DNA from: Trochalopteron elliotii
Taxonomy: Eukaryota > Chordata > Aves > Passeriformes > Leiothrichidae
DNA length: 64,000 nucleotides
Direction of reading: 5' to 3'
Assembly: GCA_024734555.1 (NCBI GenBank)
Contig: JANPWX010019812.1
Span: 208,240-272,239 of the forward strand
Under the pieces are notes generated by a model. The model did not search any database and was not told the origin of the DNA. It saw nothing but the letters and a program-made list of their open reading frames with translations. The translations under genes and the position numbers were made by a program. This document shows positions 1 through 12,787 of the stretch, piece by piece (positions within the stretch are counted from its first letter, which is position 1; each line of letters starts with the position of its first letter).

Positions 1-180
1 TGTTTCAGTAGTTGTCGGGGGGGGGCGGGGGTCGGGCGGCCACCTCGCCCCGCACACCATGCCTGGAGTGCCGTGCGCTCGCTCTCCGCCGCCGTGCCCC
101 GCCTCGGTGCGCTCCGCTACCATCGCGGTCTCCTCTGTTTGCTTCTGTCGGGGCTCCCCCCGCAGCATTCCCTCACAGCG
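1..180. other. CpG-rich left edge, possible promoter-proximal DNA
   Basis: High density of CG dinucleotides and a G-run cluster at 17-37 (G9, C, G5, TC, G3) that fits a G-quadruplex. In mammals the gene 3' of ADCY9 is CREBBP on the same strand, so this edge could approach its 5' end. No CREBBP coding text is visible, so the assignment is left open. Confidence 0.35.
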
Positions 181-1110
181 TCCCCTCTCCGTCTCCCTCA
201 GATGTCTCAGGTGCCTCCTCCCGAGGCCCCCTCATATTAGTCTCTCTTCAGTCCCCTCAGAGTGCATCTCTTTCCCCTTCTCCGCCCTCAAGTCCTCGCC
301 TCGGTCTTTCCTGTTTGCTCCTGTCGGGGCTCCCCCTCAGGACCCCAGAGCTGTCCTCTCACAGTGTTCCGACTCCCCTCAGATGTCTGTTCCCCGCTCA
401 CAGCGTCCCCCGCAGTCTCCCCTCAGTGCTCCTCTCACAGCGACCCCTCCAAGTCTCCCCACAGTCCCCTTTTCCCCTCAGTCCCCTTAGAAGTGACCCC
501 ACAATTTCCTCTCAGAGTCCCACGATGGACGGCTCATTGGCCCTTCAGTCTCCCCTCAGTCCCTCAGAGCCCTTGCTTCAGGCGTTCTCCAGCCTCTCCC
601 CACAGAGCCCGTTCTCTGAATCCCCTCAGATGTTGTAGTGCCCCCCTCACAGTGTCCCCTCCAAGTGTCCCCATGATCCCCCCTTCCCCTCTCAGTCCTT
701 TCAGTGTCACCCCCACAATCTCCCCTTTCAGTCCCACCACGGATTGCTCATTGCCCCCTCACAGTCTTTTCTCCCCTCATACTCCTCAGAGCCCCCACCT
801 CAGTCTCTCCTCTCAATCCCACCATGGATGTACCCTCTCAGTCTCTCCTCTCAATCCCACCATGGATGTCCCCTCTCAGTCTCTCCTCTCAATCCCACCA
901 TAGATGTCCCCTCTCAGTCTCTCCCTCAGTCATCCTCAGTTTTGCCTCTCAGACTCCCATCAGTAGAGATTGTTACATTTCCAGTCTGCCCTCTCAGTCT
1001 CATCATGGATGTCCCCTCTCAGTGTTCCCCTCACACCCATCCTCTTCACAGTCTCCCTTCTCAGTTTCCCCTCAGTCCCGTCTCAACTTCCCCCATTTTC
1101 CCCCATGCCC
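60..1110 (+). repeat. Pyrimidine-rich degenerate minisatellite
   Basis: The plus strand is dominated by CCCCTCAG/TCCCCTCA-type units. A regular 38-base unit containing CTCAATCCCACCATGGATGT is present three times, with the ATGG (or ATAG) at 824, 862 and 900. A longer unit starting CTGTTTGCT recurs at 135 and 311. Open frames over it are Ser/Pro-rich in several frames, as expected for low-complexity sequence. Confidence 0.85.
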
Positions 1111-4100
1111 TCAGGGCTGTCATACACAAGGACAAGTGTCCCATCAGAGCTGACCCACTCTCAGGCACCAGCATCAAACCCAGCCTCACTTCACAAACAC
1201 TTTCTGCTCTGTCTAGACAGACCTCCCCAACCCAAAACAGGTTTAGAAGACTGGAGCTCACATACTTCCATGGATTTCCATACTGGTTCCCAACCTGAGA
1301 ATCAGGTCGTATAAGCCCCAGTGACGTGAGTGGCAGCAGAGCTCCTTGTACCCAAACTGGCTGCCTGGGGCTGTTTTCATCGCCTTCATGTTGGAATGTC
1401 CTCCAAGGATAGCCACAATGGGAGGAGAGGCTGGAGAAGGGCTGGACACAAATCTAAGGATGTGTTGACGAGCTCCATAAGCTGAGATGGATTCAACAGC
1501 AATAATTTATTGGTTTAAAGGAGATCTATAATGACAGATTCCTTCAAAAAGAGTAAGTCTGCCTTTTGTTTACTGCAAAGCTCGAATTCATTACATTTAC
1601 TTCTACATTTACATGAATTTCATTACATTTACTTGCAAATTCTGTATTTATTTACATGGTGCCTGTCCTTGCTGAGGTCTGGCTGTAATCACGTGGAGGT
1701 CTCTGACAGGCCTCTGCTTCTATCACTCTATTTATTACTCATCAGTTCCACAAGTAAGGGCTCTCTGGTTATGCCTGCTTTAATTTCCTTCAAAAGCAGC
1801 GAGTTCCCATCTGTTTCAGGATGTTTCAGTGTGGGACAGGGTTCGGTGTCTCACAGTGCCTCTAGATGTAAAAGCAGCAGCTCTTATCCAGCAGCATTTT
1901 ACTGTGGTATAAAGCATTTATCCCAGTTTAGGTTAAAGGAAAATGTTTTGTTGTTGGAGGTGAGGGGTGGGAGTCAGGTCAGACTCTAAGGCACGGCCGA
2001 GGACAGCAGTGTCTTTTTCTGGCTCCTGCTTCAACTTTTTAACAAGTTTGGTTGGTGTATTTTGAACTGCATCTTGGATCACTCTTTATGCTTTCCTTGG
2101 CCATGATAGCCTGGGCAACCTGAGCTAGTGGAAGGTGTCCCTGTCTATGGCAGGGAGGTGGAACGAGATGGTGTTTAAAGTGTCTCAAACCCAAACGAGT
2201 CTGTGGTTCTACAATTACATCACTTATGGATATGCTGGAGTGGCTGACACCAGAAGCCCTCCATAGCACTTAGCTCCCCTCATGAACCCCTTCCCTGCTG
2301 CTGCACTAACTGCAGCTCCAGGATAAAGTCAGGATGGAGATTTACCACTGGGGGCAGATCCTGAACAGCCCCACAGCTACTTCCCATCTCCAGAGGATGT
2401 TCTTGCTGCCTGGTGCTGGGCAACACAGCCAGGTTACACCAGTACTGCAGCCCTGAGCACACAGCCACTGAGCCAGGGGCCCTGACAGCCCCAGTGCTGT
2501 GACACGAGCTGCAGTGTCAGCACCTCTGAGGGAAATGCCATTACCCACTGCTGGGAATGGGGAGAAAAGCAGAGGATGTATGGAGGCCATGATGAGCTGG
2601 GGCAGCTCCTCTGTCCTTACAGCAAGGGCCAGGCTTGCTACATTGGTGAAGTCAGAGCAGGGCTGCGAGTCCCAGGAACAGAGTGGAAGGGAAAGGAGGT
2701 GCTTTGGAGGGAGAGAATCCTTTACCCCAGGCAGTAAAGGGAATCCTTTACCCCAGATCTACTGCCACTGTGTCTGCAGCTTCTCCGTGCTGCAACGTCC
2801 CCTTAGGATGGCCCCAGCTGCCCCTGCCATGGGATCAGAACAGGAGGGAGAGGAAGACCTTGGCTGTTATCCACTGCCCCTGGAGAGAGGGCTATGATTA
2901 AGTACCCTGAAGGCCTAAGAGTAGGCTGGGGTACCACAGCCCTTTGGTATCAGTATTGCAAGACTTGGATGGCCTCACCCACTGGTGATGCCAAACATGG
3001 AACAAGCTCAAGCAGAGTAGGAGGATTTAATGGAGAGAAACTCTTTGAAAGACAGTATATATCAAATACACCAATATTCCAGCCTGGACCCCAGTGCATG
3101 GCTCCCTGCTCCCCAGCTGATGAATAAGCCCTTGAAAGGATTCCTGAGGCCTTTGTCTGCGGTGCTCAGGAGGGAGGGTGAAGCAGGTGCTTAATGGATA
3201 ACTCCTTTATTCAGGGACTAGTTCCAAGAGAAATTAATTGCATAATAAAATCTGCACTGCTGCAGCCCATCACCAGACTTCCTGTCTCCAGACTAAGCTG
3301 CTTAAAGACACAGTTCACAGTTCCCTGCCCAAAACATGGAAGTATCATTTCTATGGCTTGTGACCTCAAAACCTTACAGCCAAACAATTAGCAGCATATG
3401 AATAACTTCTGAGGAGCTCTGCCCTGTAACTTGTAGTCACTGTGGCACCATCAGAGGAGTTCTCACTGGGAATGAGAGTCTGTTTTTCCTGGTAGTGTTA
3501 TGTCCCAGCACCTGGTGGCCTTACCATCCCCTTGTGCTGCCAAAGCTGTTCCAGGATAGAAGGAAAGCCCAGAGCCTGTTGCCTCCTCTCCTCCCAACTG
3601 CTGCAGAAAGTGCTGCCTATTCTTCCTCCAGGCACGTCTGGTTACCCACACCCTGCACTCATGGGATTGTGGAGCAATTTCATGTGAAATAACTGTTGTT
3701 TCTGGCTTCTGATTTTCATTGTGTGTGTGAATTCCGTGGTGTTCAGGAAGTGGTGGTAGCCCAGGGACCGCAATCACAGCACTGTTTTGTGTTTAGCTGT
3801 GTGCCTGTGAACTTCTGCAAACCCTTGGCTCCTTGGGCTACAGAGCCTGACACACGCCTCAAAGGGTCTCCTTGCTTCATTTCATGCAGAAAGAGTATCT
3901 GCAGGTGGCTAAACGTGTTCTGTGGGTGATATCCCACAAGCACCAGTCAGATCTGATTCTGCTCTCCTTTTCAGTAAGTATTCATTAATGTAAAGCCATT
4001 TCCCACCTACTTGTTGAATAGAGTCTAGTGGGGACTGGATGCAGACTTGGATTTTTCTGCAAATTGCTCAAAATCCTGCCCATCATCTGTCAGGACTATC

Positions 4101-5277
4101 TAACTCTGATGTGGAGGAATGCCCCAAGTAATGGGTAAGGCTATCTCACCAAAGTGAGAGTAGCAGTTCAGGAGAAACAGAGTCTGTTGTCATCAGCATA
4201 ACTGAATCTGTCACTCTGAGGGTGTCCTTCTTTCTTAAGTCCCAAATGTGAAGCCTTTTTGCTGGAGTTGCCTTTTTGCCTGGAGTAACTTTGCCATGCC
4301 TGATAAACTATTAAGAAAAATCTGTATAAGTCTTTGAGCTCTCGCTCTGGGTTGTTGCTTGATAAATCTCAGACTTTGTCTGAGAGACAACAGTCCATTT
4401 GCTTGATTTTTAAAGTAAACTGCTACAAAAAATGTCTGTCTTTGGGCTCTGCTACATTATGGTTTCTCATCTCTCTGACACCAGCTTGCAACCTGCCCCA
4501 CAGTCAGTTTGAAAATCATATTTCTATACATAAAATAGTAATCTGGGTAATCTGGGCAAGTTTCATGTCTGCCAGCTCCCTTTTAGCAGTTACAATTAGT
4601 GGTTTATGGGTGGTTTCAGCCAACATGGGCGAAAATAAAGACACAGAACATTTTTTCCCCCTGCAGATTATGGTGAAAGATCCCTTCCCTGAGCACAGAG
4701 AAAGGCAGGATACCCATAGATACACTCTGGCCACTTGAGATGGGAAGATTTCAGTGTTTCCCACCTCCGTGCCTTGCCCCCAGTTAAAGATGTGGCCTTC
4801 CCATTGCACCATCAGTAGGAGAGGGATTCACCAGCTCTGTAGGTGCTGCCACTCACAGCTCAGCATGAGCTGAACCCCAGATGCACAATCTGAGCTTGGG
4901 TGCTGAGCTGTGAGCTCACACTCCCCTCTGCCAAATTCATCACAGGCTGCATCTCTTGCCTGAACCCACATCTCAGAGCAAGACCTCATCCTTCCCACCA
5001 GGGCTGCTGCTTGCCTCCATTCATTCTGTTCCCTCCACACAGCTCAGAGCAGTGGCCTGTCAGCATCTTCAGACCTGAGGGATTGGGTGATTCCTCATGC
5101 CTTGAAAGGTGTCTCCAGATTCCTCCCATCCCATTTCTGTCCTTTGTTCATTCCATGATGGCATCACAGAGACAAGATCTCCCAGTTCCTACAGGGAACT
5201 GAAGGGAAGGATGGGGCAAGACTATTTACAGGAGCATGTAGTGACAGGACAAGGGAGAGTGGGTTCAAATTGAATTG
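1111..5277. other. Intergenic, no gene recognised
   Basis: Only a CR1 fragment (2107-2217) and short local duplications are seen, for example ATTACATTTACTT twice near 1587-1635 and AATCCTTTACCCCAG twice near 2716-2757. No exon or RNA gene is supported. Confidence 0.7.
2107..2217 (+). mobile_element. CR1 LINE 3' fragment
   Basis: It carries the CR1 3'-end signature: GGAAGGTGTCCCTG, then CATGGCAGGG-like text, and a terminal GTGGTTCT. It is diverged and short. Confidence 0.6.
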
Positions 5278-5506
5278 GCTTAGATATAAGGAAAAAATTC
5301 TTCCCTGTGAGGGTGGGGAGGCCCTGGCACAGGGTGCCCAGAGAAACTGTGGGTGCCCCTGAATTCCCTGGAAGTGCCCAAGGCCAGGTTGGATAGGACT
5401 TGGAGCAGCCTGGGATGGTGGAAGATGTCCCTGCCCATGGCAGAGGGGTGGAATGAAATAAGGTTTAAGGTCCCTTCCAAACAACACTATTCTGTGATTC
5501 TGTAAT
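5278..5506 (+). mobile_element. CR1 LINE 3' fragment
   Basis: A clear avian CR1 3' end: CCCTGGCACAGGGTGCCCAG, GGAGCAGCCTGGGATGGTGG, CCCTGCCCATGGCAG, ending in ATTCTGTGATTCTGT. Confidence 0.93.
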
Positions 5507-6435
5507 CAAGTGCTCAGCACTTTTGACCACACTAAGCATTGCTCCTTTCAATTCAATGCCATCCAAGCATTTATTAACCTACTTGGACACACTGCATATG
5601 TCTTTTGTGGAAGTAATTAATTACTATAAATCTCATAGGGTTTTGTTTTGTTTTTTTCTTTTCTGTCTCTACATATAGCTTGCATTTTTTTCTAATCAGT
5701 AGCAATGCTCACAGCAATGCAGTGACTTCACACAAGTGTTTGGGAAGACATTTGGAAATGCCCTCCTTGTGTTCTGGCTGACAGTCTTTATTTTTTGCTG
5801 CACCAAAATCTGGTTTTCCCAAGAAAACTCTGGCCAAACTCACATTCTCATCACCATCCTGTTAGTCACCTGTGTGCAAAACTGCTGAGCCACTGTCAAG
5901 CCAGGCCATGGGGACACTGGTGGCATTTTTCCTTGCTCTGCCACTGTCCTGGTTGGTGGAGGCAGCCACAATAGTAGGCTCTGCAATTCCTCCTGCCCCT
6001 TTCAGCCTTGCCTGTCCCTCTGCCTCTTCTCTTCTTGCTATCAGTCACAGCTTTAGTGCAAGACTTGGTTATCTCAAGGAGCTTCATTCCTGGGAAATTC
6101 TCTGTACCTTCTCAGTGTTAATCCTGGCTCCCACACCAGCCTTTAAGCTTTTTGCTGTGGATTCAACTCCTCACAACTCTTGAAAAATTTTATTTTTCAT
6201 CAGAGACTTTGCTGAACTCCCATAGTCATCCAGAGAGCAACCCCAAGCTCTTCTGCTGTGTCAGCCACTCTCTCTCTGCTGAGTTAAAAACCAGCTGTGA
6301 AATGTTTTGGATTTACATGGCAGACAGGTCCCTCACCCTCTGCATTGGACTCCAAGAGTTAACTCTGCCCAAGTTCTTGGAGAATGGTACAGACCCATGT
6401 GGCTGCCCTGTCCTTGCTCTGGCACTGCCATGTGC

Positions 6436-6660
6436 AGTCATGGAATCATGGAATGGTTTGGGTGGGAAGGTCCCTTTGTTCCAACCCTGTGCCATGGGCA
6501 GGGACACCTTCCACCATCCCAGGCTGCTCCAAGCCCCAATGTCCAGCCTGGCCTTGGACACTTCCAGGGATCCAGGGGCAGCCACAGCTGCTCTGGGCAT
6601 GCTGTGCCAGGGCCTCCCCACCCTCACAGGGAAGAATTTCTTCCTGCAGACTGTGCACTC
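6436..6660 (-). mobile_element. CR1 LINE 3' fragment
   Basis: The reverse complement of the same CR1 3' consensus. It starts at ATGGAATGGTTTGGGTGGGA on the plus strand and runs through GGCCTCCCCACC. Confidence 0.93.
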
Positions 6661-7689
6661 CTCCCATAGAGGAAAGGGCCCCCAGCGGTGACCAGGAAAT
6701 CTTTCTGGGCTGGGTCTTGGAAAACTGTCCTGCTGAACCAGTTCCAATTTGTATGAAATTCTTCAATATTCATCAGGGCAGGGAGGGCATTGAGCTGGGT
6801 TGACAAGGGGAATACATTAACTGCCTGTTTGTGCCTTCAGCCTCGCTCTTCCCCCACCACAAGAGTTCTTTCCTTGTTTTGGGTAAAAAAAAGAACAACT
6901 TCCACGGGAGCTTGAAGCTCAATGCTCACTGGTTTGGGACCAGTAGAAAGTGGGGCTGGCCCAGCCCCACATTGCCCCACAAGTTGGATGATGATGACTC
7001 TTTTCACCCTTTTTCTAGCAGAGAAGATGTTTGTGGAAAACTTCACCTTGTGGTGTGTTCAGGGCTTCAGTAAGTACTCAGAAAATCCCCCAGAGTTTCA
7101 GCTTCCAGAATCTGGAAAGCACTGAAACTTTCTAATTTATTAATTGACAATGAAAACACCTAACTTTCCTGCTGTGTGAGCAAAACTTTAAAAACAGCTT
7201 TTACCTCCAAAACTGAGAAAATAAAGGGAGTAAGAAAGGACAAAATGACTAAAACACATCAATCCATTCACCTTCCCCCTGGCAAATATTTCACATGTTT
7301 GATTCAAACCAAATTCTTCATTTTTACTTGTTATGGCAACAACCAGTTCAAAGGCTCCACCATTTCTCCAGACCCGTGGTTCTCTCAGGCAGCTCCTTGG
7401 GCAGCCTGGCTCTCATGCATCCCAGTTGGATGCATCTTGCATCCCTCCTATCACCTTGTTTTGGCTGCCTGAATCATACCTGGCACTTCTTGGGTGCCCA
7501 GCACAGAGCCAAACCCAAACCTTTCCTGGTGACTCAGTCCAGAGTTTCTCCCACACACAACGTGAGGGCTTTAGCTGGAAAACCTTTTTTCAGCATTAAT
7601 CACCTTTCGCTGTAAGTTTGCACGAGCTCCTAAATAATGGGCTCAGGTGAAAGTAGAACTAATTATTGTCATTATGGCTTCTAGCTCAT

Positions 7690-7870
7690 AGAAATATGGA
7701 ATGACAGACTGGTTTGGAAGGGACTTTCAAGTCCATCCTGTTCCACCCTCTGCCATGGGCAGGGACACCTTCCACTATCCCAGGTTGCTCCAAGCCCTGT
7801 CCAAGCTGGCCTTGGGCACTGCCAGGGATGGGGCAGCCACAGCTTCTCTGGGCACCCTGTTCAGATTAAG
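7690..7870 (-). mobile_element. CR1 LINE 3' fragment
   Basis: Reverse-oriented CR1 3' end with TGGTTTGGAAGGGAC and GCCATGGGCAGGGACACC. It is truncated within the AGCTTCTCTGGGCACCCTGT segment. Confidence 0.9.
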
Positions 7871-9339
7871 GGGATCACAGTAGGGCAGCAAAGTGACTGA
7901 GGTGATGGTGAAAATCAGCACTGGAAAAACTGGGATCGTTTCCTCTGGAAAACCTGTGAGAGAATGACTCCAATGAGGTGCTCTACTCTGTTGCTTTCAA
8001 GTTTATCAAAGAAATGATCACCCCCCCCCCCAGCTGTGGTGTCCCATTCTGTGACATCTCTTGGCACAGGATGTAATTTGCCTGGGGAAATTAGTTTCAA
8101 AAAAGACCAGAAAGTTCAATACTATTGCAGACTTAAATGAAGGTAAATAATTTTATAGCCAAAATAATATTTTTCTATAATAAATTATGTAGAAGGCAAG
8201 AGTAACAAAATGTGGTGCTCCAGGGAATAAAACAATTCCTGAAAAGGTCAGCAAGCTCTTTTAACGTACCTGCACATCAGTCCAGATGCATTTTAATTTG
8301 TTTGGGGTTTGTGTCCTTGGCTGGACATGATATTCTTGCCTGAGTTCCTTAAGGCCAAACACCTCATTGGGTGAACAGAGAAATCTTCCCCAGCTCTCTC
8401 AGCTCCATCCTTTGAAGCATGAGGCAGATGATTTCTGTTACATTTCCCATTCCTACAAGACTTGACACACTGTAAAGTCTTGGTGGCATCTCACCCTGTG
8501 ACTGGTCACTGCACGATTTTGCTGTTACAACATTGTCTCTAATTACATCAGGATTAACTTTTCACCCCAAGCTGTCCACCTTGGGCATGATGGTTAATTC
8601 CTGCCGTGTGGAGTTTCATGGCTTGGCTGTCCATATGCTCTGTGCTTCAGTCTTAGATCAGCTGAGGTTGCTTGTCTTCCTGTCTTAACAGCACATTAGG
8701 TGTTAAGATGAGAAATTCCCTTTTCCCCTGCTTTTCTTCCACCCCATATCAGTTTATCCCAGCCTTGTGCTTACCAGGGAAGTGGAGCCAGATCAGCTCT
8801 CAGTCACCCAGCCCGGAGGTCCCATCATTGCCATCCAGGAGCAGGGCCTGACAAACTACTGCACCTCATCTCAATCCCCGAGCTCCTCCACATCCAGTGT
8901 ATGGTCACATCTATTAAATCAGCACATTTGGCCCCTCTGCCAGGTCAGCTCCACTCCCCATGGCCTGAGCCCACTTTCTCCTGCATTCCAGGCTCCTCTG
9001 TCATCCACACAAGATGACACTTGGTGCTCATTTAGGGCAATTTACCAGGCTGGTTTGAATATGAGAGCCCTGAAATTTATTTCACACTTGTGAAGCAAAC
9101 CCAGACTCAACTTTTTCACAACGGCTGTCAGTGATGTTCACAGCATCCTGAAATGCTCGGGTGGAATTTGCTCGTGAGCTTTGTAGAATTACCCTCTGGG
9201 AGAGAGCAAAAATGGGAGAATTTGAGCTAGGAAAGACAATTTAGATTATTGAAGTGTTAAAGCATGACAGAACTGTTACCTCAAATCTGTATTATAAAAG
9301 TACCCAAAGACTTGATAAAATACAGGATTTTTATAAAAT

Positions 9340-9655
9340 CCCAGACTGGTTTGGGTTGGAAGGGACCTTAAAGTTCATCTTGTTCCACTCCCTGCCATGG
9401 GCAGGGACATCTCCCACCATCCCAGGCTGCTCCAAGTCCCAATGTCCAACCTGGCCTTGTTCACCAGGGGCATCCACAGCTGCTCTGGGCACCCTGTGCC
9501 AGGGCCTCCCCACCCTCCCAGGGAACAATTCCTGCCCAATATCCCACCTAACCCTGTCCTCTGGCAGTGGGAAGCCATTCCCTGTGTCCTGTCCCTCCAT
9601 CCCTTGTCCCAGTCCCTCTCCAGCTCTTTTGGAGCCCCTTTAAGGCACTGGAAGG
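9340..9655 (-). mobile_element. CR1 LINE 3' fragment
   Basis: Reverse-oriented CR1 3' end of about 316 bases. The segment at about 9520-9630 is nearly identical to that at 12970-13085, so the two copies belong to one young subfamily. Confidence 0.93.
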
Positions 9656-10703
9656 TGCATAATACAGATCATAACACACAATACAGATACCTGAGACATC
9701 TTCAAAGAAGTACCCAGTAATCACTGCAGTCATTACACGGTCCTGGTCTCCCCCCAGCCTTCGAACAGGGATGTTTAGTGTGATCTCTGCTACTTCCAGA
9801 GCAAAGGCAGCTCCATCTCCTCCTTGCCCAGCTCTCCTGGAGGAAGCAGTGACCCTCTGCACTCCCACAGCAGTGAGAGTTCCCACCACAACAGTGGGAC
9901 ATCATGGCTTTGGTTATGACTTTGCACCATTGACTGAGTCCAAACTAACAAAAAAACACCTCCAAACTGTCTGGCTGTGTATTTTCCTGGGGTTTAAGCC
10001 CAGGTGAAATCATTAGATCATCGTCTCTGCATTTTTGGATGTCACGAGTCACTGCATTTTGGTGAACATTGAGCCCTGTCACTCAGGCCAGATTAAAACC
10101 CAGCAACCCTGGGGAGAGCAGAGCTGCTGTGGGCTGACATGGGAAGTGACGAGGTGCCAGCATGGGCCCAGCAGGGTTTGACAGGGAGGGTTTGACAGTT
10201 CCCAGCAGCAGCCTGGTGCTCCAGCCCGATGGAAGGAGGATGATCCAGGCACCCTGAGCCCGCTCCCTCCCCAGCTGGCACAGGACACTGAGCTTTCAGA
10301 CCGGATGATCTCAAAGCACTTGGACAAGGCAAGAAATCCTCATGGCTTTACCTCCCAGCTCCCTGCTTGCAGGCTGAGCCCTCCCTCCCAGTCATTGAAT
10401 TCAAACCGTGTGGTTGAAATGAGCTAATTTTGCCTGAGAGGCTGCGAGCCCCGGTGCAGGCACCGCTCCCCTCACGTGCTGGCGCAGTACACAGCCACCG
10501 TTGCTGCAAGAGAGCTGCGGCTCATTTCAAGGTTGAATTTGTCCAGCTTCAGTCCCTGGGATATTTACATCTCTGAAAATTATCTGGGGATGCTGCACTC
10601 CGTTATAGCAGAGCTGTTGCTGCTTCCCTTGGTCAGATTTCTGGGCAAGTGCTTCGATTTTAACACTACGATGTCCCTACATACACCCTTCTCTGTATTC
10701 TGC

Positions 10704-11215
10704 TTTTTTTTTTAAGATTAAGGGAAACATATTTTATTTTCAAGCTTTTCTTTGCAATTGCAAGGACCGGATACTCTTTTTAAATGACAAGAGATGAGAA
10801 TCTTGTGCATTTGCATGACCCCAATGGTTTCAAAACTAAACCATTGCCCAGATTTTACCAAAGACACGTGGGGCTGATGTACGTGAGGGCCATTGACACC
10901 CAGCATGGAACACATGAGCCCTGAAGTACCTAAAATTATCTCATGTTGGCTTTTGAAGATGAGTCTCCACCCTCCATTCAGAATGACAACTTTTGGCAAC
11001 AACAAGAAAACAGAAATGACAGATGGTAACAAAATCTGGTACACAAACATGACAGTAGGCAATATAATGAACATTTCACCCACTCCTTCATTTATGCTAA
11101 TCGGTGCTTTTGAGCAACCGGAATTGTTCTGCCAGACAGCCACGGATCTGAAGCACAGCACAGCAAATCTCAGAGGGCCACCAACCTGAAACCAGGGCAA
11201 AACCCCACCAGGCAA
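10704..11215 (-). other. Possible poly(A)-tailed insertion or retrocopy
   Basis: Read on the minus strand, an uninterrupted frame (first ATG 118 codons before the stop; open for 165 codons from a non-ATG start at 11215) ends in TAA. AATAAA lies inside its last codons, and an A10 tract follows 19 bases after that signal. This is the layout of a copied mRNA 3' end. I recognise no protein family and see no clear target duplication, so a chance arrangement is possible. Confidence 0.3.
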
Positions 11216-12787
11216 CTCACTGTGAATGAAATTCGGGTATCACTAAACTCCAGCCCTGAGAAAATCCCCTCAGTCCTAAAAAGCACACTGACATCTCCTC
11301 CTGCCTGAAATTCCTGCCCTGAAAACACCACATCCACAAAACAGAGGCAGTTCGGTTTTCCTGTTGCTCAAAGCTTCACCAAAATTCAGAGGAAGCAGCA
11401 GAAATGAGAAGTAGCAGCCTTGCAGTCAATGTGAACTGTGCTAAATAAACGTATTTGTTCCAGGAACAAAAATTTCCTTCAAAAAGCACTTTTCTCCCAG
11501 CCTCAGCTCTCTGGGATGGACTCGGTCCCTGCGGGAAGATGGTTACTCTTCCCTTTGAAGCCCACTTATCTCACGCTGACATTCTCAGCGGAAGGTACTA
11601 TGTCACCCACAAACCTCCTTTTATTTCCTATAAAAATGTAAATCAGCCTATTTTTTTCCCCCCAACAACCTTATGTAATGAGCAGTGTCCTCGCTCAATC
11701 ATTTTGAAGACGTGCTTTAGCCTCCCTTTTATGCAGGAATCTGTAAGACTGAAAGCATTCCTCCCCTTCCTTCCCTGATATTTCAGTGCTTGCTCCTTTG
11801 CCTGCTGATGCAAAGCTCTGTGGCCATTCCTGGTGTGGGCAGGACCTAAAAACATCTCAGAGGGCAACAGCAACACCCTTATATTCTCCCAAGGAAATAA
11901 AATAAGTTTTCCCACAAGTTAATTGCCATTGCTTTCAGGAAAAAATGGGCAACTTTGAGCACTTAACCTCAGAGCCAGCTGGGATGTATAATTGTACAAA
12001 TCTGTGTATATTTTGTAATTATAAATGAGGCTGGTCTTCCGTGATCAGGATTTCAAGACACTGCCCTTTACAGGACCCAATTTTCTTCTTCTCATAGCAC
12101 TGTCACACATTACCCAGGGCAGATGAGATGCTCTCTTCTGGGGGCAGAATCACATTGAAAACACAGGAAAAATAACACAGGGAATTTTGGTCGAAATATT
12201 TCAGTTGCTTTTGAGGGCAAAAACCCCATGGTCTTGGTGGGTTTGCAGTAGCCAGGTCTGCAAATCTTACACTAGGCCCCAGGAGAAGGGGCTGGAGATT
12301 ATCTTTGTGTCAGCAATTAATCTCATAGAACCAGAAATCTCCCACTGTCCTCATGAAGATCTACCCAGACTTCTCTGGCCTGGGGAAAAACTTCACTTCT
12401 CTTGCTTTCTGACTTATCCACTTGTCATTTCCTGCTCTGGATGAAGCATCCCAGCATGTCTACTTCTTCCTTGGGTGGAAACTACTCCATTTCTTCAATT
12501 ATCCTTAATGCCCACCTCCCCCTCTTCTAGACCTTCTATGCAAAGCCACGTATCAATTTTGAGTCAAGGGGATCTCAGCACATGGAGCAGTTGGAGCAGA
12601 ATCCCACCATGGATGGAGTCATGGCATACCAGGGTTTCCTGTTCTCTCTGCTTCAGTCTCAATCATTCCTAAAAATAATGCCGCAGCCAACTTCCAGACT
12701 TGAAATGCTGGAGAAGCACTGACCAGTAGGTCTTGGGTCTTCCAGAGAACCCCACACTGCAGCCCCTGGGTCCTTTCATAGCCTCTT

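Larger units (their letters stand above)
5507..12787. other. Intergenic, CR1 fragments but no gene recognised
   Basis: Contains CR1 copies at 6436, 7690 and 9340 and a 10-base C run near 8022. A possible poly(A)-tailed insertion lies at about 10704-11215. The remaining sequence is unique and noncoding as far as I can see. Confidence 0.65.

Noticed and set aside
1..600. Exon 1 of CREBBP at the left edge
   Set aside because: Gene order suggested it, but I could not find its expected N-terminal coding text on the minus strand, so only a CpG-rich edge is reported.
12..1314. Several Ser/Pro-rich open frames of 110-210 codons
   Set aside because: They come from a pyrimidine-rich degenerate repeat that is open in several frames at once, and the products are low-complexity.
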